In this document: positions 7,050 to 16,276 of the stretch, one piece after another
How positions within the stretch are numbered: the first letter of the stretch is position 1
Layout of the letters: each line of letters starts with the position of its first letter
Virus record (IMG/VR): IMGVR_UViG_3300042691_035156
Span: 1-64,000 of that record
Reading direction: 5' to 3' (one strand)
Length of the DNA: 64,000 nt
Origin: a virus
The notes under the pieces: generated by a model
What the model was told of the DNA's origin: nothing
The model's database searches: none
What the model saw: the letters and a program-made list of their open reading frames with translations, nothing else
Position numbers and translations under genes: made by a program

Positions 7050-8873
7050 TTATATAGCCGCCAAATCGCCAACCAATAGATAATTAGGTGTTGAACTAAT
7101 GACGCCCATACATATGAGAGTAGCAGCCGAGTATTGGACCCTTAGGTTATTTGAAGCGGTACTTCTAACTACGGCTCCAGTGCCAGCAGAAACTGTTACA
7201 GAACCAGAACCCCAACGAATTATATCAACACTTTGACCAGCAGAGAATCCAGTTGTTGAATCAACTGTTAGAGTTATCGAACTGGACGAGTCGACCAACA
7301 GGACGTTGTTTGCATCAGAAATTGATAGGGTTGCGCTTGCAGTTTTGCTTAAGACGCTAGGCGCTGGTACACCTGGGCCCGATGGGCCCGATGGGCCAGA
7401 GGGGCCCGATGGGCCAGAAGGGCCTGATGGACCAGATGGGCCTGATGGACCAGATGGGCCGGTAGCACCTACGGGACCCTGAATGCTTCCAACGTTAATC
7501 CAGTCAGTTTCCGAAGAATCCCAGACATAAAGATCACCATTAACTAGGTATGCATCTCCGACACTACCCGTTGGGTGAGCAGCAACTAGGGCTGCGTAGG
7601 TTTCATATGAACCAAGAATGTTGACGCCCGTCCCATCTGCTCCAGCTGGTCCAGTTGCTCCAGTGGGGCCAGTTGCTCCAGTGGGACCAGTGGCTCCAGT
7701 CGGCCCAGTTGCTCCAGTGGCGCCAGTGGCGCCACTGGCGCCAGTGGCTCCATCTACGCCAATGGTTCCATTGGTTCCAGATGGTCCTGTAGCCCCAGTG
7801 GGACCTATTGGACCAGTAGCGCCAGTGGGGCCACTGGAACCAACAACTTGCGAATTTTCCCAAACTAAAGTTGAGCTATTGTATCTTATTACATCTCCGT
7901 TTGCTAACGTACCAAGATTAATTTGAACATTATGAAGTTCATCTAGCTCATAACCATTTTGAGTAAAAATCAATGCAGTTCCATTGCCTGCATTTGCTCT
8001 TTCTACAATTCCAATAAAAACTAGATGTTCAGGAGTTGATGGTTTAACTTTTGTAAAATTTCCATTATAGCCTAACCATAGAACATCTCCGCTGACGTAA
8101 GGAGATCCAAGGCTTAACTTATCAACAACTCCATATCTAGTTATATAACCCAGTTGACCAGCTGCAATGTTTTCTGCTGCAACACCAACAGTTTTGCTTG
8201 AAGTTGATTCATTTCTATTATCAGCTAGTTTCACGGCTGCTTTGTCACCGGCGGCTCCATAAAGGTAAACAACTTTTCCTTTATTGATTGTCGTTGACTC
8301 TGCATTTCTTGCTAGAATAACAAGCTCTTGACCAATTTCAAGATCAACGTTTCCGCCGTTTAAAGCAAATTTAGCGGTTCCATTATTGGAATCCCAGTGT
8401 AGCTTACCAACAGCAGTAGTGACCACCGCTGAAGTATCAAGTTGGACTGAATCAAATGTGGGAGTTTTTGTTGGAATTGGAAAATACGTTACGCCATCAT
8501 TTGTGAAATCCCATATGTTGCTGTCTTCATTCCAACGAAGCCTTGTGTTTGTTGACGTCCCACGCTCAACTTCTATCCCTGCATCAAGGCTGGGAGCTCC
8601 GGTGTATCCATAATTTAAGATAACTATATTGTCCTCAACATACATTGTTTCTGTGTTAAGGGTTACGGTTGTTCCGTTAACTGTTAAGTTCCCACCTATT
8701 ATAAAATTGCCATTGACAGTTACGTTATCTGTTGTGTCAATAGATGACGCTGTCTCTTGAATCCATTTTAAGGTTACGGCTTTTAATTCATTATTGCCGT
8801 CCTTGTAATATATTATTTGATTTACTGGATCAAGGGCTATCTGGCCCTGGCTAATAGGTGGGAGACTTGACAT
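7050..8873 (-). CDS. Tail fibre with collagen-like repeats (607 aa)
   Basis: The N-terminal segment ([18 protein letters not shown], then [13 protein letters not shown] and LRWNE) is shared by structural proteins of many T4-like environmental phages. Two collagen-like Gly-x-y tracts follow: [10 protein letters not shown]-type at + strand positions about 7633-7838 and nine or more GPSG units at about 7372-7467. A C-terminal beta domain ([16 protein letters not shown]) may trimerise the fibre. Such trimeric fibres bind host receptors. The repeats are encoded by near-identical codons and may vary in number. Confidence 0.85.
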   Translation of the reverse strand: MSSLPPISQGQIALDPVNQIIYYKDGNNELKAVTLKWIQETASSIDTTDNVTVNGNFIIGGNLTVNGTTVTLNTETMYVEDNIVILNYGYTGAPSLDAGIEVERGTSTNTRLRWNEDSNIWDFTNDGVTYFPIPTKTPTFDSVQLDTSAVVTTAVGKLHWDSNNGTAKFALNGGNVDLEIGQELVILARNAESTTINKGKVVYLYGAAGDKAAVKLADNRNESTSSKTVGVAAENIAAGQLGYITRYGVVDKLSLGSPYVSGDVLWLGYNGNFTKVKPSTPEHLVFIGIVERANAGNGTALIFTQNGYELDELHNVQINLGTLANGDVIRYNSSTLVWENSQVVGSSGPTGATGPIGPTGATGPSGTNGTIGVDGATGASGATGATGATGPTGATGPTGATGPTGATGPAGADGTGVNILGSYETYAALVAAHPTGSVGDAYLVNGDLYVWDSSETDWINVGSIQGPVGATGPSGPSGPSGPSGPSGPSGPSGPSGPSGPGVPAPSVLSKTASATLSISDANNVLLVDSSSSITLTVDSTTGFSAGQSVDIIRWGSGSVTVSAGTGAVVRSTASNNLRVQYSAATLICMGVISSTPNYLLVGDLAAI

Positions 8874-8888
8874 TTTAACTACCTTTTA

Positions 8889-9143
8889 TTATTCAGCTGT
8901 TTTTGACTTCTTGTCTACCTTATTAAATACCTGATTGATCTCTGCAGCTGTGAGCTTACCGTCGTCCATATAGGCTCTTGCGAGACCTTCAATGACGGTA
9001 GCCACACCAGCTACACCAGCCATCATTACAGCTTTCCAGAGCTCAACGCCGGCTATTGCACCAGCACCTATTACGCTTAATCCAGAAGCTGCAAATACAG
9101 CAAGTATTCTAGTGACAATTTGCTTAATTGATTGCATTCTCAT
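8889..9143 (-). CDS. Holin (84 aa, two membrane segments)
   Basis: AGGAGGGT lies just before the start. There are two hydrophobic segments (residues about 10-33 and 37-58), rich in Ala, Gly and Val, with a charged C-terminal tail (VDKKSKTAE). The layout fits the r1t-like class II holins of Gram-positive phages. It would form membrane lesions that let the endolysin reach the wall. It is separated from the endolysin by two surface-protein genes. Confidence 0.75.
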   Translation of the reverse strand: MRMQSIKQIVTRILAVFAASGLSVIGAGAIAGVELWKAVMMAGVAGVATVIEGLARAYMDDGKLTAAEINQVFNKVDKKSKTAE

Positions 9144-9158
9144 ACCCTCCTATAGTAA

Positions 9159-9245
9159 TTATTTTTCATTGTTTTTGTCTGTTTTCTTCTCCAATACTAG
9201 AAGAATGGCAACACACACAGCCAAGAAAAGGGATACGTATATCAT
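9159..9245 (-). CDS. Single-span membrane microprotein (28 aa)
   Basis: A perfect AAGGAG Shine-Dalgarno lies 5 bases before the ATG. The product is one hydrophobic helix (MIYVSLFLAVCVAILLVLEK) plus a short charged tail. It lies 15 bases upstream of the holin, so it may be an antiholin or a second lysis-timing factor. That role is inferred from position only. Confidence 0.6.
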   Translation of the reverse strand: MIYVSLFLAVCVAILLVLEKKTDKNNEK

Positions 9246-9270
9246 TTTTACTCCTTAAAACTCTGTAAAA

Positions 9271-10654
9271 TTAGTTTTTGCGCCTAATTAAAGAGTATCC
9301 CAAAACAAATAGGCAGAAGCCTAAGATTAGTAGGTTTGCACCACCAAAGCCTGTCTTTGGCATTTCTGATCCGTGATCGTGGTCGCCATGGTCGTGGTCA
9401 TGATCATCTGGCACCGTGGTGGCTGGCGGATCAGTAGTATCCACCGGAGGCTGCGTAGTGTCCACCGGAGGCTGCGTAGTATCCACCGGAGGCTGCGTAG
9501 TGTCCACCGGAGGCTCTGTGGTGGTTACTGGAGGATTCCAAACAACTGTCTTTGAAACTGTTTTTGAAACTCCATTTACAGTAGCAGTGGCAGTATAAGT
9601 AGCAGAGCCAACAGAGTCTGTTCTGATTGTTATTACGGCTATGCCAGAAGCATTGGTGGTGGCAGTAAAAGTTTGTCCTGCATCTGGTCCAGCACTAACA
9701 GTAACGGTAACCACTACTCCTTCTTGAGCTACTCCAGATATTGTCTGTGCAGTTGCGGTTATTACAAGGTCTTCTCCAGCGTTTGGTTCTTCGGGAGAAA
9801 TTGCAAGTGTAAAGGAGCTTGGTAGAGAAACTTCTCCTCCACCAATTGAGACAGCAACAAAGGGGCTTGTGCTGGCATCTGGGTATCTCCACTCAGCAAG
9901 TACTTTTAATGTGCCAACATTGCCCGTAAAGTATCCATGCCAACAAGCTTCAACCATTTGATTAGTTAGACCAAAGTCGTTTATTCCATCTTGTGTTGCT
10001 TGTGGCCCACCGTTGCACCCACCGTTGTTATAAACAGCTGTGGGAAGAAGTGCAGTTAGCCAACCATAGTTGTTGTGGCTGGCAAAAAGTCCTCCACCTG
10101 AATTGACAAAGTCTGCTATTTTTTCTGCGTTGGTTGTCATAAGATTTGTGATTGTTTGATCACCAAAAAGAGTTGACCAATCGTCGGAAATCCAAATCAT
10201 TTTTGGTGGAGTGGCGGTAATGGTTGTATTAAAAAAGGTTTCCAATTCACTGGCAGTTAAAACAAATTGAACCTCTGGCTGAGAGCCTGAGGCATACGTG
10301 CCAAACTGAGTAAGAAATTTGTTTTGCAGTAGCGTATTCCAGTTGCCTCCGCAGCCCCCAGCGTTAAGGAGGCTTGAGGCACCGAGTATTACAATCTTTC
10401 CTGTGTTACCCGCTACTGTCGATTGATCATAAACACTTTTTACAACCTTGGCTATATATTGATCTGTGGCCTCCCCATATGAAGCATGACACACGGGATC
10501 CATGCCATCTAGAACTATTGGCCCTCCGCCAGTAGTTGCTTTAGCCGGCTGCGCTGATATTAATTTTCCGTATGGTGTTTTGTGAATTCAATGGCAAAGA
10601 ACCGAAGATCATCATCAGTCCAAATGCCATTAGTGTGCGTCCTATTTTTTTCAT
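9271..10654 (-). CDS. Secreted surface protein with sorting-signal-like tail; needs +1 recoding
   Basis: Two frames join at CGGA 10567-10570. The zero frame from ATG 10654 gives a signal peptide (MKKIGRTLMAFGLMMIFGSL) and stops at 10541. The +1 frame carries the rest (GKLISAQPAKATTGGGPIV...). The fused product has about 460 residues. It has a globular domain to about residue 270, an Ig-like beta domain, four PPVDTTQ repeats, a His/Asp-rich stretch, then MPKTG, a hydrophobic helix and RRKN, which is the layout of a sortase substrate. It may coat the host cell wall, perhaps altering adsorption or exclusion of other phages. Without the shift only 37 residues would be made. Confidence 0.75.
9436..9519 (-). 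repeat. Four 21-bp tandem repeats (PPVDTTQ)
   Basis: Four head-to-tail 21-base units (9436, 9457, 9478, 9499) encode the PPVDTTQ linker of the surface protein. The third positions alternate between two variants, so slippage changing the linker length is likely. Confidence 0.8.
10567..10570 (-). other. CGGA recoding site in the surface-protein gene
   Basis: Reading ATA CGGA AAA as Ile-Gly-Lys joins the signal-peptide frame to the body frame. The zero frame stops 24 bases after the site. The +1 frame has a TGA about 20 bases upstream, so the shift must lie in this short interval. An AAAA tract lies 8 bases upstream and is the competing site for a simple indel. Confidence 0.7.
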
Positions 10655-10664
10655 TATGTTTCCT

Positions 10665-12602
10665 TTATTGATCTTTTTTAAGCATTGCATTTATGTAGTG
10701 AACAGCAAAAGCAGCGCTGGTTGCTATTATTGTTATGTTTCTTGTTTCTCCTGACAGTGTAGAAAATACAATCACACTGCCAGATATTGTGAAAGCAAGA
10801 GCTGCTGTTTCTGCTGCAAACTTCTTAATAAAGCCCCATGGACTAAATCTTTTTTGCATTGTTTCCTCCGAGTATTTAAATATGCTATTTCTTGTAAATT
10901 GTTGTTCTGTATCTGTGTCTGTATCTGGTCCTTCAATTTCTGGTGATTCACCTTCATCTTCACTCTCTTCATTGTCATCTTTGCCCCTTCCTGATGGGGT
11001 GCCGCCACCGTTGTTTCCGCCCCCTCCACCACCAGAAGAACCAGATGGAGCTGCAGGAGGACCTCCCGCAAGACCCATTGATGAAACAGCAGCTGCAGCA
11101 GCTATGAGAGTTCTTCTTGCGCCGACGTCAATGCTTGAGCCATTTGGCACATAGGTGTCAAGCCCATCTGCGTAGACGTTTATCTCTTCTTCAAACTGTT
11201 CTTTAATTTCCGAATTTGCTTCTGTCATAGATTCTGACAACTGATTTTTTTGTTCATCATTTAAAGAACCGGTGTCAATAACAGAAAATATCTCAGCTGC
11301 CTGATCGACTGTAATTATTTCTAAAAATTCAGAACTAATTGACAAAGCCAGAGCTGCATCTGACTCTATGCCAGAGCTAATAATTGCATCAACTATTTCC
11401 TGCCCCGCTTCTTCACTTATTTGAGAGTTGGATAAAGAAGAAACCAGGTCTTCTACAGCTATTTCTCCAGAATTGATTAAATCAACAATACTTTCAATAT
11501 TGTCTTCATTGATTATCTCTGGTATTTCTGGAACATCCGGCGGAATTGTTGGAGGCACAGTAGTCGGAGGAACGGTTGTTGTAGTCGGAGGAAGAGTTGT
11601 TGTAGTTGAAGGAATAGTAGTTGTTGGCGGCAAAGAAGGTGGCACGGTTGTTGTTGGAGGCGCGGTGCTCGTAGTAGTCGTAGTAGTAGTAGTAGTAGTA
11701 GCTACGGCTATTGTGGCCTCTACTGACTGCTCAGGTCCGTAGATGCAAGGAGCAGCAGATGAGGTAAAGCAGCCGCTGGTACCGGGACGAACTTTAAATC
11801 TTATATCTCCGAACCCAGTTGTTCCAGACCACATCCACGGACCAAGGATATACGATGTTTGATCTGTCCAGACTCCCCAGCCGCCTGACTCAACGCCTTC
11901 GTTGAGATCAAAGAATGTAATAGTGTAAGCATGAATGTCAAGGTTACTTGGCTCGGGCGCTTCCCAGGAAAGATTAGCACCGCCGTCGTCTGTCGGAGTG
12001 ACAACTAAGTTTTGCACTGGATTAAAATATGGTGCAACTGTTTGTGCAGAAAATGCAGACGGTGGCACTAGTTCCCAAGATGAATTAGGCCCTAAATTCC
12101 AATACAGTTCGACCCATGCACCGCCGCCGTTCTCATAGAACCACAGCGTGAACTCGCGAGAAGTATTTGGTGTAAATGAAACTGGAGCAGAGATAGATCC
12201 GCCGCCGCCCTTGTCAAACCAGTCATCAATAATTAGTTCGCTGTCAATGAACATGCGAACACCGTCATCGGCTGGTGCGTAAAACTGCACTTCTGTTGCG
12301 CCGGCTGGAAGAGAAATTCTTCCCTGGTATTGAACTACAAAGTCATCATACAGGTTGAATAACGGCTGTGCGTCAAAGTTATTTGCTACTTGCGCCTGCG
12401 TCAGCGTGCCAGCAACTGGAGTTGTTGGCGGCAGAGGAGGGGCGTTATTGTATAGATTGTTTGGGGTGTTATTATCATAAACAGTAACAGAAATACCATT
12501 TGATGAATTCGACCCATTGTCAGCCAGTGCAGTTGAAACAATAAAAGGGGCGAATATTGTCAACAGCAATATCCAAGCTCCTTTACGAAACTTTATGCGC
12601 AT
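10665..12602 (-). CDS. Secreted PA14-domain protein with membrane tail (645 aa)
   Basis: A signal peptide (RKGAWILLLTIFAPFIVSTALA) is followed by a PA14-type beta-barrel (about residues 40-185; FYAPADDGVRMFIDS, LWFYENGGGAWVELYW) that in other proteins binds carbohydrate. Next come an FN3-like domain (about 195-290), a Thr/Pro linker (about 298-365), a helical acidic region, a Gly-rich hinge and a C-terminal membrane-associated segment with two hydrophobic stretches. Thr/Pro linkers of this style are common in actinobacterial secreted proteins. It could be anchored on the infected cell or on the virion. It is co-directional with the sortase-tailed gene 11 bases downstream. Confidence 0.75.
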   Translation of the reverse strand: MRIKFRKGAWILLLTIFAPFIVSTALADNGSNSSNGISVTVYDNNTPNNLYNNAPPLPPTTPVAGTLTQAQVANNFDAQPLFNLYDDFVVQYQGRISLPAGATEVQFYAPADDGVRMFIDSELIIDDWFDKGGGGSISAPVSFTPNTSREFTLWFYENGGGAWVELYWNLGPNSSWELVPPSAFSAQTVAPYFNPVQNLVVTPTDDGGANLSWEAPEPSNLDIHAYTITFFDLNEGVESGGWGVWTDQTSYILGPWMWSGTTGFGDIRFKVRPGTSGCFTSSAAPCIYGPEQSVEATIAVATTTTTTTTTTSTAPPTTTVPPSLPPTTTIPSTTTTLPPTTTTVPPTTVPPTIPPDVPEIPEIINEDNIESIVDLINSGEIAVEDLVSSLSNSQISEEAGQEIVDAIISSGIESDAALALSISSEFLEIITVDQAAEIFSVIDTGSLNDEQKNQLSESMTEANSEIKEQFEEEINVYADGLDTYVPNGSSIDVGARRTLIAAAAAVSSMGLAGGPPAAPSGSSGGGGGGNNGGGTPSGRGKDDNEESEDEGESPEIEGPDTDTDTEQQFTRNSIFKYSEETMQKRFSPWGFIKKFAAETAALAFTISGSVIVFSTLSGETRNITIIATSAAFAVHYINAMLKKDQ

Positions 12603-12683
12603 TTGGTGGTTTCCTATCTTGTGTGATCAAACAAAATAGTAATGGCTATTTTAATATAAAAAATATTTCTAGTGCGGCCAAAT

Positions 12684-12719
12684 AATAAATCCCGGCGGCC
12701 GAAGCCACCGGGATTTATT
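12684..12719 (-). terminator. Strong hairpin terminator after the endolysin gene
   Basis: AATAAATCCCGG pairs perfectly with CCGGGATTTATT (12 bp, 12684-12695 with 12708-12719), with a further 3 bp and a CGAA loop inside. T-rich sequence follows on the minus strand. The stem is symmetrical enough to work in both directions. It separates the endolysin/glycan operon from the PA14 gene. Confidence 0.85.
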
Positions 12720-12765
12720 TTTGCCTCCGTTGCAAGGAACGCTAGTGTATCACACTGAGTGTGTG

Positions 12766-13545
12766 TTAGGCAAACATCTTTCGCCAAGTTTCTGCATTTA
12801 CTACGCCAGTTGCTTTCAGGCCATTCTTTTTTTGCCAATCAGCGACGGACCCCTTGGTCTTGGGACCAAAGTCACCATCTGCAGTGGCGCCAATTTTCTT
12901 CTGAACAGCCTTAACGTTATCTCCCTTTGATCCTACTTTGAGGTCTCCAGGAAAATTGTCTGGTCTTCCAGTATTCGGGGCCTTAGCTGGATTTGGCTTA
13001 ATAATTTGCTTTGGTGTTGTTGCAACATTGCCAGGAGCAGGAATTGCATTCCAGGCTGCTTCAAGCTTTGCTGGATTGTCTGCCATATCTGGAGACAACT
13101 CAAAGTGAAGCCACTTTCCTCCCGGAGTGCCAGCGTTTTCTTTCTCGTTGTAGATCTTTACACCAGCTTTACCCTCTCCTCTTGAGCACCTAAAGCCACG
13201 GCCCCAAGGCTTGCCTGGGCCAGCACCGTCTGGGTCAAATGCATAGTCGTGAATTTCCTCAACGCCTAACGCTGCGGCATTTGCGAGAATCCATTCCCAA
13301 GCCTGTTCAGCGGCTTGGCGGTTCTTGTAACCAAGGTCACAAGCTCTACCGGTTGCGTGAACGCTAAGCCATTTTGGATTATTTGGGTCGGCTTTTGCCT
13401 TAGGATTGTTCATCATTCTATAGTTGTATGCACCAAGGTTAGTAAAACCCCAACGCTTCATAGCTAGGTCCATGAACTTTTTTAGTCCAGGTCTTGTGCT
13501 TCCGCCTTTTTTGGCATCTGTATTTCCTGTGTATTTTCTTGGCAT
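12766..13545 (-). CDS. Endolysin: M15-like peptidase plus peptidoglycan-binding domain
   Basis: Residues 61-70 contain S-V-H-A-T-G-R-A-C-D, matching the S-x-H-x2-G-x-A-x-D zinc motif of M15 (VanY/L-Ala-D-Glu) peptidases. A downstream W-L-H-F-E near residue 145 supplies the third ligand. Residues about 198-258 form a PG_binding_1 repeat (LKVGSKGDNVKAVQ, DGDFGPKTKGSV, TWRKMF). There is no signal peptide, so export would depend on the holin. It cuts the peptide part of peptidoglycan at lysis. Confidence 0.88.
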   Translation of the reverse strand: MPRKYTGNTDAKKGGSTRPGLKKFMDLAMKRWGFTNLGAYNYRMMNNPKAKADPNNPKWLSVHATGRACDLGYKNRQAAEQAWEWILANAAALGVEEIHDYAFDPDGAGPGKPWGRGFRCSRGEGKAGVKIYNEKENAGTPGGKWLHFELSPDMADNPAKLEAAWNAIPAPGNVATTPKQIIKPNPAKAPNTGRPDNFPGDLKVGSKGDNVKAVQKKIGATADGDFGPKTKGSVADWQKKNGLKATGVVNAETWRKMFA

Positions 13546-13554
13546 TTTGTCTCC

Positions 13555-14298
13555 TTATTTGCCTTTGTTTTTTATAACCCATTTGGGATAAGACTCATCA
13601 ATATTATAGTACTTCAAAGGAAAGCGATCAAAAGGATCTATTCCATTTTCTATTCTATTCTTGATTTTTTCAAAGGATTTATATTCCTCTTTGTCATACT
13701 CCGTATGGGCAAAAGATTCTATCTTTTTCTTTATTTTTTCTTCCTCTCCAAAGAAAGAAAAGTGCCAGCCACTACCCTTGATTCTTGGCGTTTGTGCGGC
13801 CCTAAGCTGTTGTGGAGAGTTGTCGTTTAGGTGAACCCTAAAACACGCCACTGGTCTTGCACCCTGATTGCAGTGAAGGGGAACCTGCCAATTATAATTC
13901 CAAAAGTATTGCTTTACCTCTAGTTGAACTGGCAATACAAGGTAAGGCAACACTTCGGCTACGCTTCCTCTTGCTATTTCATCTGCGTCCGAAATGATAA
14001 TAACATCATAATCTTTTGCGGAATCTAGGCCAAGCATTATGGCGTTTCTCTGTTCGTATTCTCTCTCCCATGCAGAAAGATTGGGAGAGGAAAAGTTATA
14101 CTTTACTCTGATAATTTTTTCTTTTATGTCAAAAAATTCGTTTTCAATATCATCAAAATAAAAAGGCTTAGGCTGACCAGTAAAAGTCTCAGAAGCCTCA
14201 ACTACAACGAAATAATCTACAGAATCTTTGAGTTCTTCAAATCTGATTCTAACCATCTCTTCTTCGTTGAAGTATGTAAAACAATCATATATTTTCAT
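13555..14298 (-). CDS. Glycosyltransferase family 17-like protein
   Basis: Begins MKIYDCFTYFNEEEMVRIR and has FVVVEASETFTGQPKP, followed by a D-x-D-E site (IIISDADEIARG, about residue 98-108) and GWHFSFFGEEEKI. This matches GT17 (beta-1,4-GlcNAc-transferase-like) enzymes often found in phages and giant viruses. It overlaps the upstream gene by 14 bases. Likely acts with the neighbouring GT2 and methyltransferases on a virion or host-surface glycan. Confidence 0.8.
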   Translation of the reverse strand: MKIYDCFTYFNEEEMVRIRFEELKDSVDYFVVVEASETFTGQPKPFYFDDIENEFFDIKEKIIRVKYNFSSPNLSAWEREYEQRNAIMLGLDSAKDYDVIIISDADEIARGSVAEVLPYLVLPVQLEVKQYFWNYNWQVPLHCNQGARPVACFRVHLNDNSPQQLRAAQTPRIKGSGWHFSFFGEEEKIKKKIESFAHTEYDKEEYKSFEKIKNRIENGIDPFDRFPLKYYNIDESYPKWVIKNKGK

Positions 14299-14746
14299 AC
14301 ACTGCTACTTTGTCGTCTTTAAATATTGAATATCTTTTTACTTCTTCTTCAAGAAAAGAGTTTTTCTGAAAAACCAAACCAAGACTTGATGCCCACGATC
14401 CAGGATTAACGACAAACAAACGCCCACCTCTGCGAATTAGATTTCCCATTTGTATGGCTGAAGCAAAGGCCCTACTTTCTGTTAGTTCCAGTTGATAATC
14501 TGTTGATATCATCAGGTCAACACTTCTATAAGAAAGGTAGGGATTGTTTATCCCTATTTCCCAATATTGGCAGTCATCTTCTTTTGGGGCGAGATGATTT
14601 TCTGTGTGTAGCATAAAAGCTCCTATGCCATGCTCCGAAGTCTTTAGTTCTGTTTGTAGACAAAAATTGTCACCATATATACAAAAAGATCCAGGATCTG
14701 GAAACACATCTCTTATTACGTGCGCTACAAAATTGCAATCTCTCAT
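14285..14746 (-). CDS. Hypothetical protein in glycan cluster (153 aa)
   Basis: Contains a segment resembling the end of a Rossmann methyltransferase (LIRRGGRLFVVNPGSW, about residue 103-118), but no glycine-rich SAM loop is visible in the N-terminal half. It may be a divergent or shortened methyltransferase. It overlaps the next gene by 14 bases and directly follows a complete methyltransferase. Confidence 0.5.
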   Translation of the reverse strand: MRDCNFVAHVIRDVFPDPGSFCIYGDNFCLQTELKTSEHGIGAFMLHTENHLAPKEDDCQYWEIGINNPYLSYRSVDLMISTDYQLELTESRAFASAIQMGNLIRRGGRLFVVNPGSWASSLGLVFQKNSFLEEEVKRYSIFKDDKVAVYENI

Positions 14747-15283
14747 CTACTTTGGCTTTCTTGCGTCAACCTTAAGCCAGCCCCATTCATCTCCTCTTTT
14801 TACATCAATGACCTCAAAACCAATTCTTTCAAAGTCATCAACCAGCATTCTGTGAGTTAGGCCAACAAAGTGAAAGTCAAAAGGATTTAGCTGCTCGGCA
14901 AAGAATATCTGCTGCATTCTTCTGTCGCCATCTAAAGAATCCATTGTAAGTATCTGCTGACAAGCCAAGAGAAAATCTGGAACCTCTATTCTGATCATAC
15001 CACCGGGCTTAACTATTCTGCACCATTCAGTAAGGACGGCTTGGTACTCTTTCCAAGGAAAGTGCTCAAGACACTCCGAAGTATAGACTATGTCGGCAAA
15101 ATTATCCGGTATGTTTAATTTTCTTGCGTCGCACACGAAATCTACTGGAACGTACTTTTGATTAACGTGATCATATAGGGGAGTAGGATCTATGTCTACG
15201 TGCATCCAGTCTGGACCAAGATAAGTTCTTGTTCCTATGACTACCTTTTTTCCATCGCCCTGAGGTATTGTTTCTAATCTCAT
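14747..15283 (-). CDS. SAM-dependent methyltransferase, type 11-like
   Basis: 178 residues with the motifs of small class I methyltransferases acting on sugars or lipids: DWMHVDIDPTP (SAM-binding acidic residue), ADIVYTSECLEHFPW (motif II) and WCRIVKPGGMIRIEVPDF (motif III). The glycine-rich first motif is weak (VVIGTRTYLGP). It overlaps the upstream GT2 gene by one base. Confidence 0.78.
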   Translation of the reverse strand: MRLETIPQGDGKKVVIGTRTYLGPDWMHVDIDPTPLYDHVNQKYVPVDFVCDARKLNIPDNFADIVYTSECLEHFPWKEYQAVLTEWCRIVKPGGMIRIEVPDFLLACQQILTMDSLDGDRRMQQIFFAEQLNPFDFHFVGLTHRMLVDDFERIGFEVIDVKRGDEWGWLKVDARKPK

Positions 15284-16143
15284 TATATTATTCTTCCTCT
15301 ATAAAAGTTTTGCCATCTTGGAACCTTGATGAGGTCAACCTCTCTACCAAGAGCAGCTATATAAACCGTTTCAGGATTGTCGTTAAGGCCCTGAAGTTCA
15401 GGCTGTAGCGAATACCATTCCTCCAAGTATATTGCACTCCAGTCTTCAAAGCGAGTTACGTTTGGACTATGATAGGTAATATTTGGACCAACAAAATACT
15501 TGTTCCATTTATTAACCCAATTAACAACACCATCATTTATTCTGCCCTGGGCGGCAGGGTTTTTTGTGCTGTTGGCGTCGTGGTTAACTTGAATTGTTTG
15601 GTCTGCGACCATCTTCCACCCATCTAGTCTTACTCTAGTTTGATAGTCAACTTCTTCCTGATGCCCAATTGTTGGATCAAACCCACCAATTCTTAAATAC
15701 ACTTGCTTCTTGAGCATCCAGCAGAAGCCAACCCCCCAAAGTATTTCTGTGTATTTAGATCTTGGTATTGGATAAGCTCCTCCGTTGGGAAAAGCCATAG
15801 CTACTTCTAGATTGTTCGCTAAATGAGAAGCCAGCTGCATGTCCCAGCCATTCGTCATGACATAAGCGTCGTTGTCTACGTATCCAACATAATCAGTTTC
15901 AGCCCAAGCTAGAATCTCATTTACCGCACCTACATATCCAGTGTTCTCCTCCATGTACTTGACCATAATTCTTGGCTCTTCTGACATGTGCATGCTGATG
16001 ATGTCTTTTACTACTGGATCTGTTGACTGATTGTCAACTACCAAAACTCGCCAATCAGAAGTGCAGTTTCTTCTTAACGCTCTAAGGCACTGGTCGAGCT
16101 TTTCTGGATAATTGTAATTAGATATTCCAATATCAATTCTCAT
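15283..16143 (-). CDS. Family 2 glycosyltransferase
   Basis: GT-A fold with the typical order: DIGISNYNYPEKLDQCLRAL, VLVVDNQSTDP, ENTGYVGAVNEI and the D-x-D-like YVDNDAYV near residue 93, followed by an acceptor segment WGVGFCWMLKKQ. The start overlaps the 47-residue microprotein by 11 bases. Its partners are the adjacent methyltransferases. Confidence 0.85.
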   Translation of the reverse strand: MRIDIGISNYNYPEKLDQCLRALRRNCTSDWRVLVVDNQSTDPVVKDIISMHMSEEPRIMVKYMEENTGYVGAVNEILAWAETDYVGYVDNDAYVMTNGWDMQLASHLANNLEVAMAFPNGGAYPIPRSKYTEILWGVGFCWMLKKQVYLRIGGFDPTIGHQEEVDYQTRVRLDGWKMVADQTIQVNHDANSTKNPAAQGRINDGVVNWVNKWNKYFVGPNITYHSPNVTRFEDWSAIYLEEWYSLQPELQGLNDNPETVYIAALGREVDLIKVPRWQNFYRGRII

Positions 16144-16276
16144 AGTGTTTCCATTTGTCTTGCTTACATGCTTCCTTAGAAGCTTTTCTTTTTTTATTAA
16201 TATGAGTTATAGCTTTTAAAATATTGCGGTCAGCAAATCTTTGTCTATCTTCTTTAGACCACTTTAGTCTTTTCAT
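16133..16276 (-). CDS. Basic microprotein (47 aa), coupled on both sides
   Basis: The start overlaps the upstream methyltransferase stop as ATGA, and its end overlaps the GT2 start by 11 bases, so translation is coupled in both directions. The product is very basic (MKRLKWSKEDRQRFADRN...). No family recognised. Coupling is the main evidence that it is real. Confidence 0.55.
   Translation of the reverse strand: MKRLKWSKEDRQRFADRNILKAITHINKKRKASKEACKQDKWKHYEN

Noticed and set aside
7372-7838. Possible CRISPR-like array
   Set aside because: The repeats are in-phase collagen codons without unique spacers.
7618-7926. + strand frame rich in Pro-Val-Ala repeats
   Set aside because: It is the antisense of the collagen-like repeats of the fibre gene; its regularity is a mirror of the triplet repeats.
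10735-11154. + strand frame of about 139 codons
   Set aside because: Lies antisense to the PA14 protein, whose signal peptide, domains and linker are clear. No ribosome site; low-complexity Ser/Pro product.
12614-12838. Minus-strand frame of 74 codons at the end of the endolysin gene
   Set aside because: Runs through the strong terminator at 12684-12719 and overlaps the peptidoglycan-binding domain in another frame.
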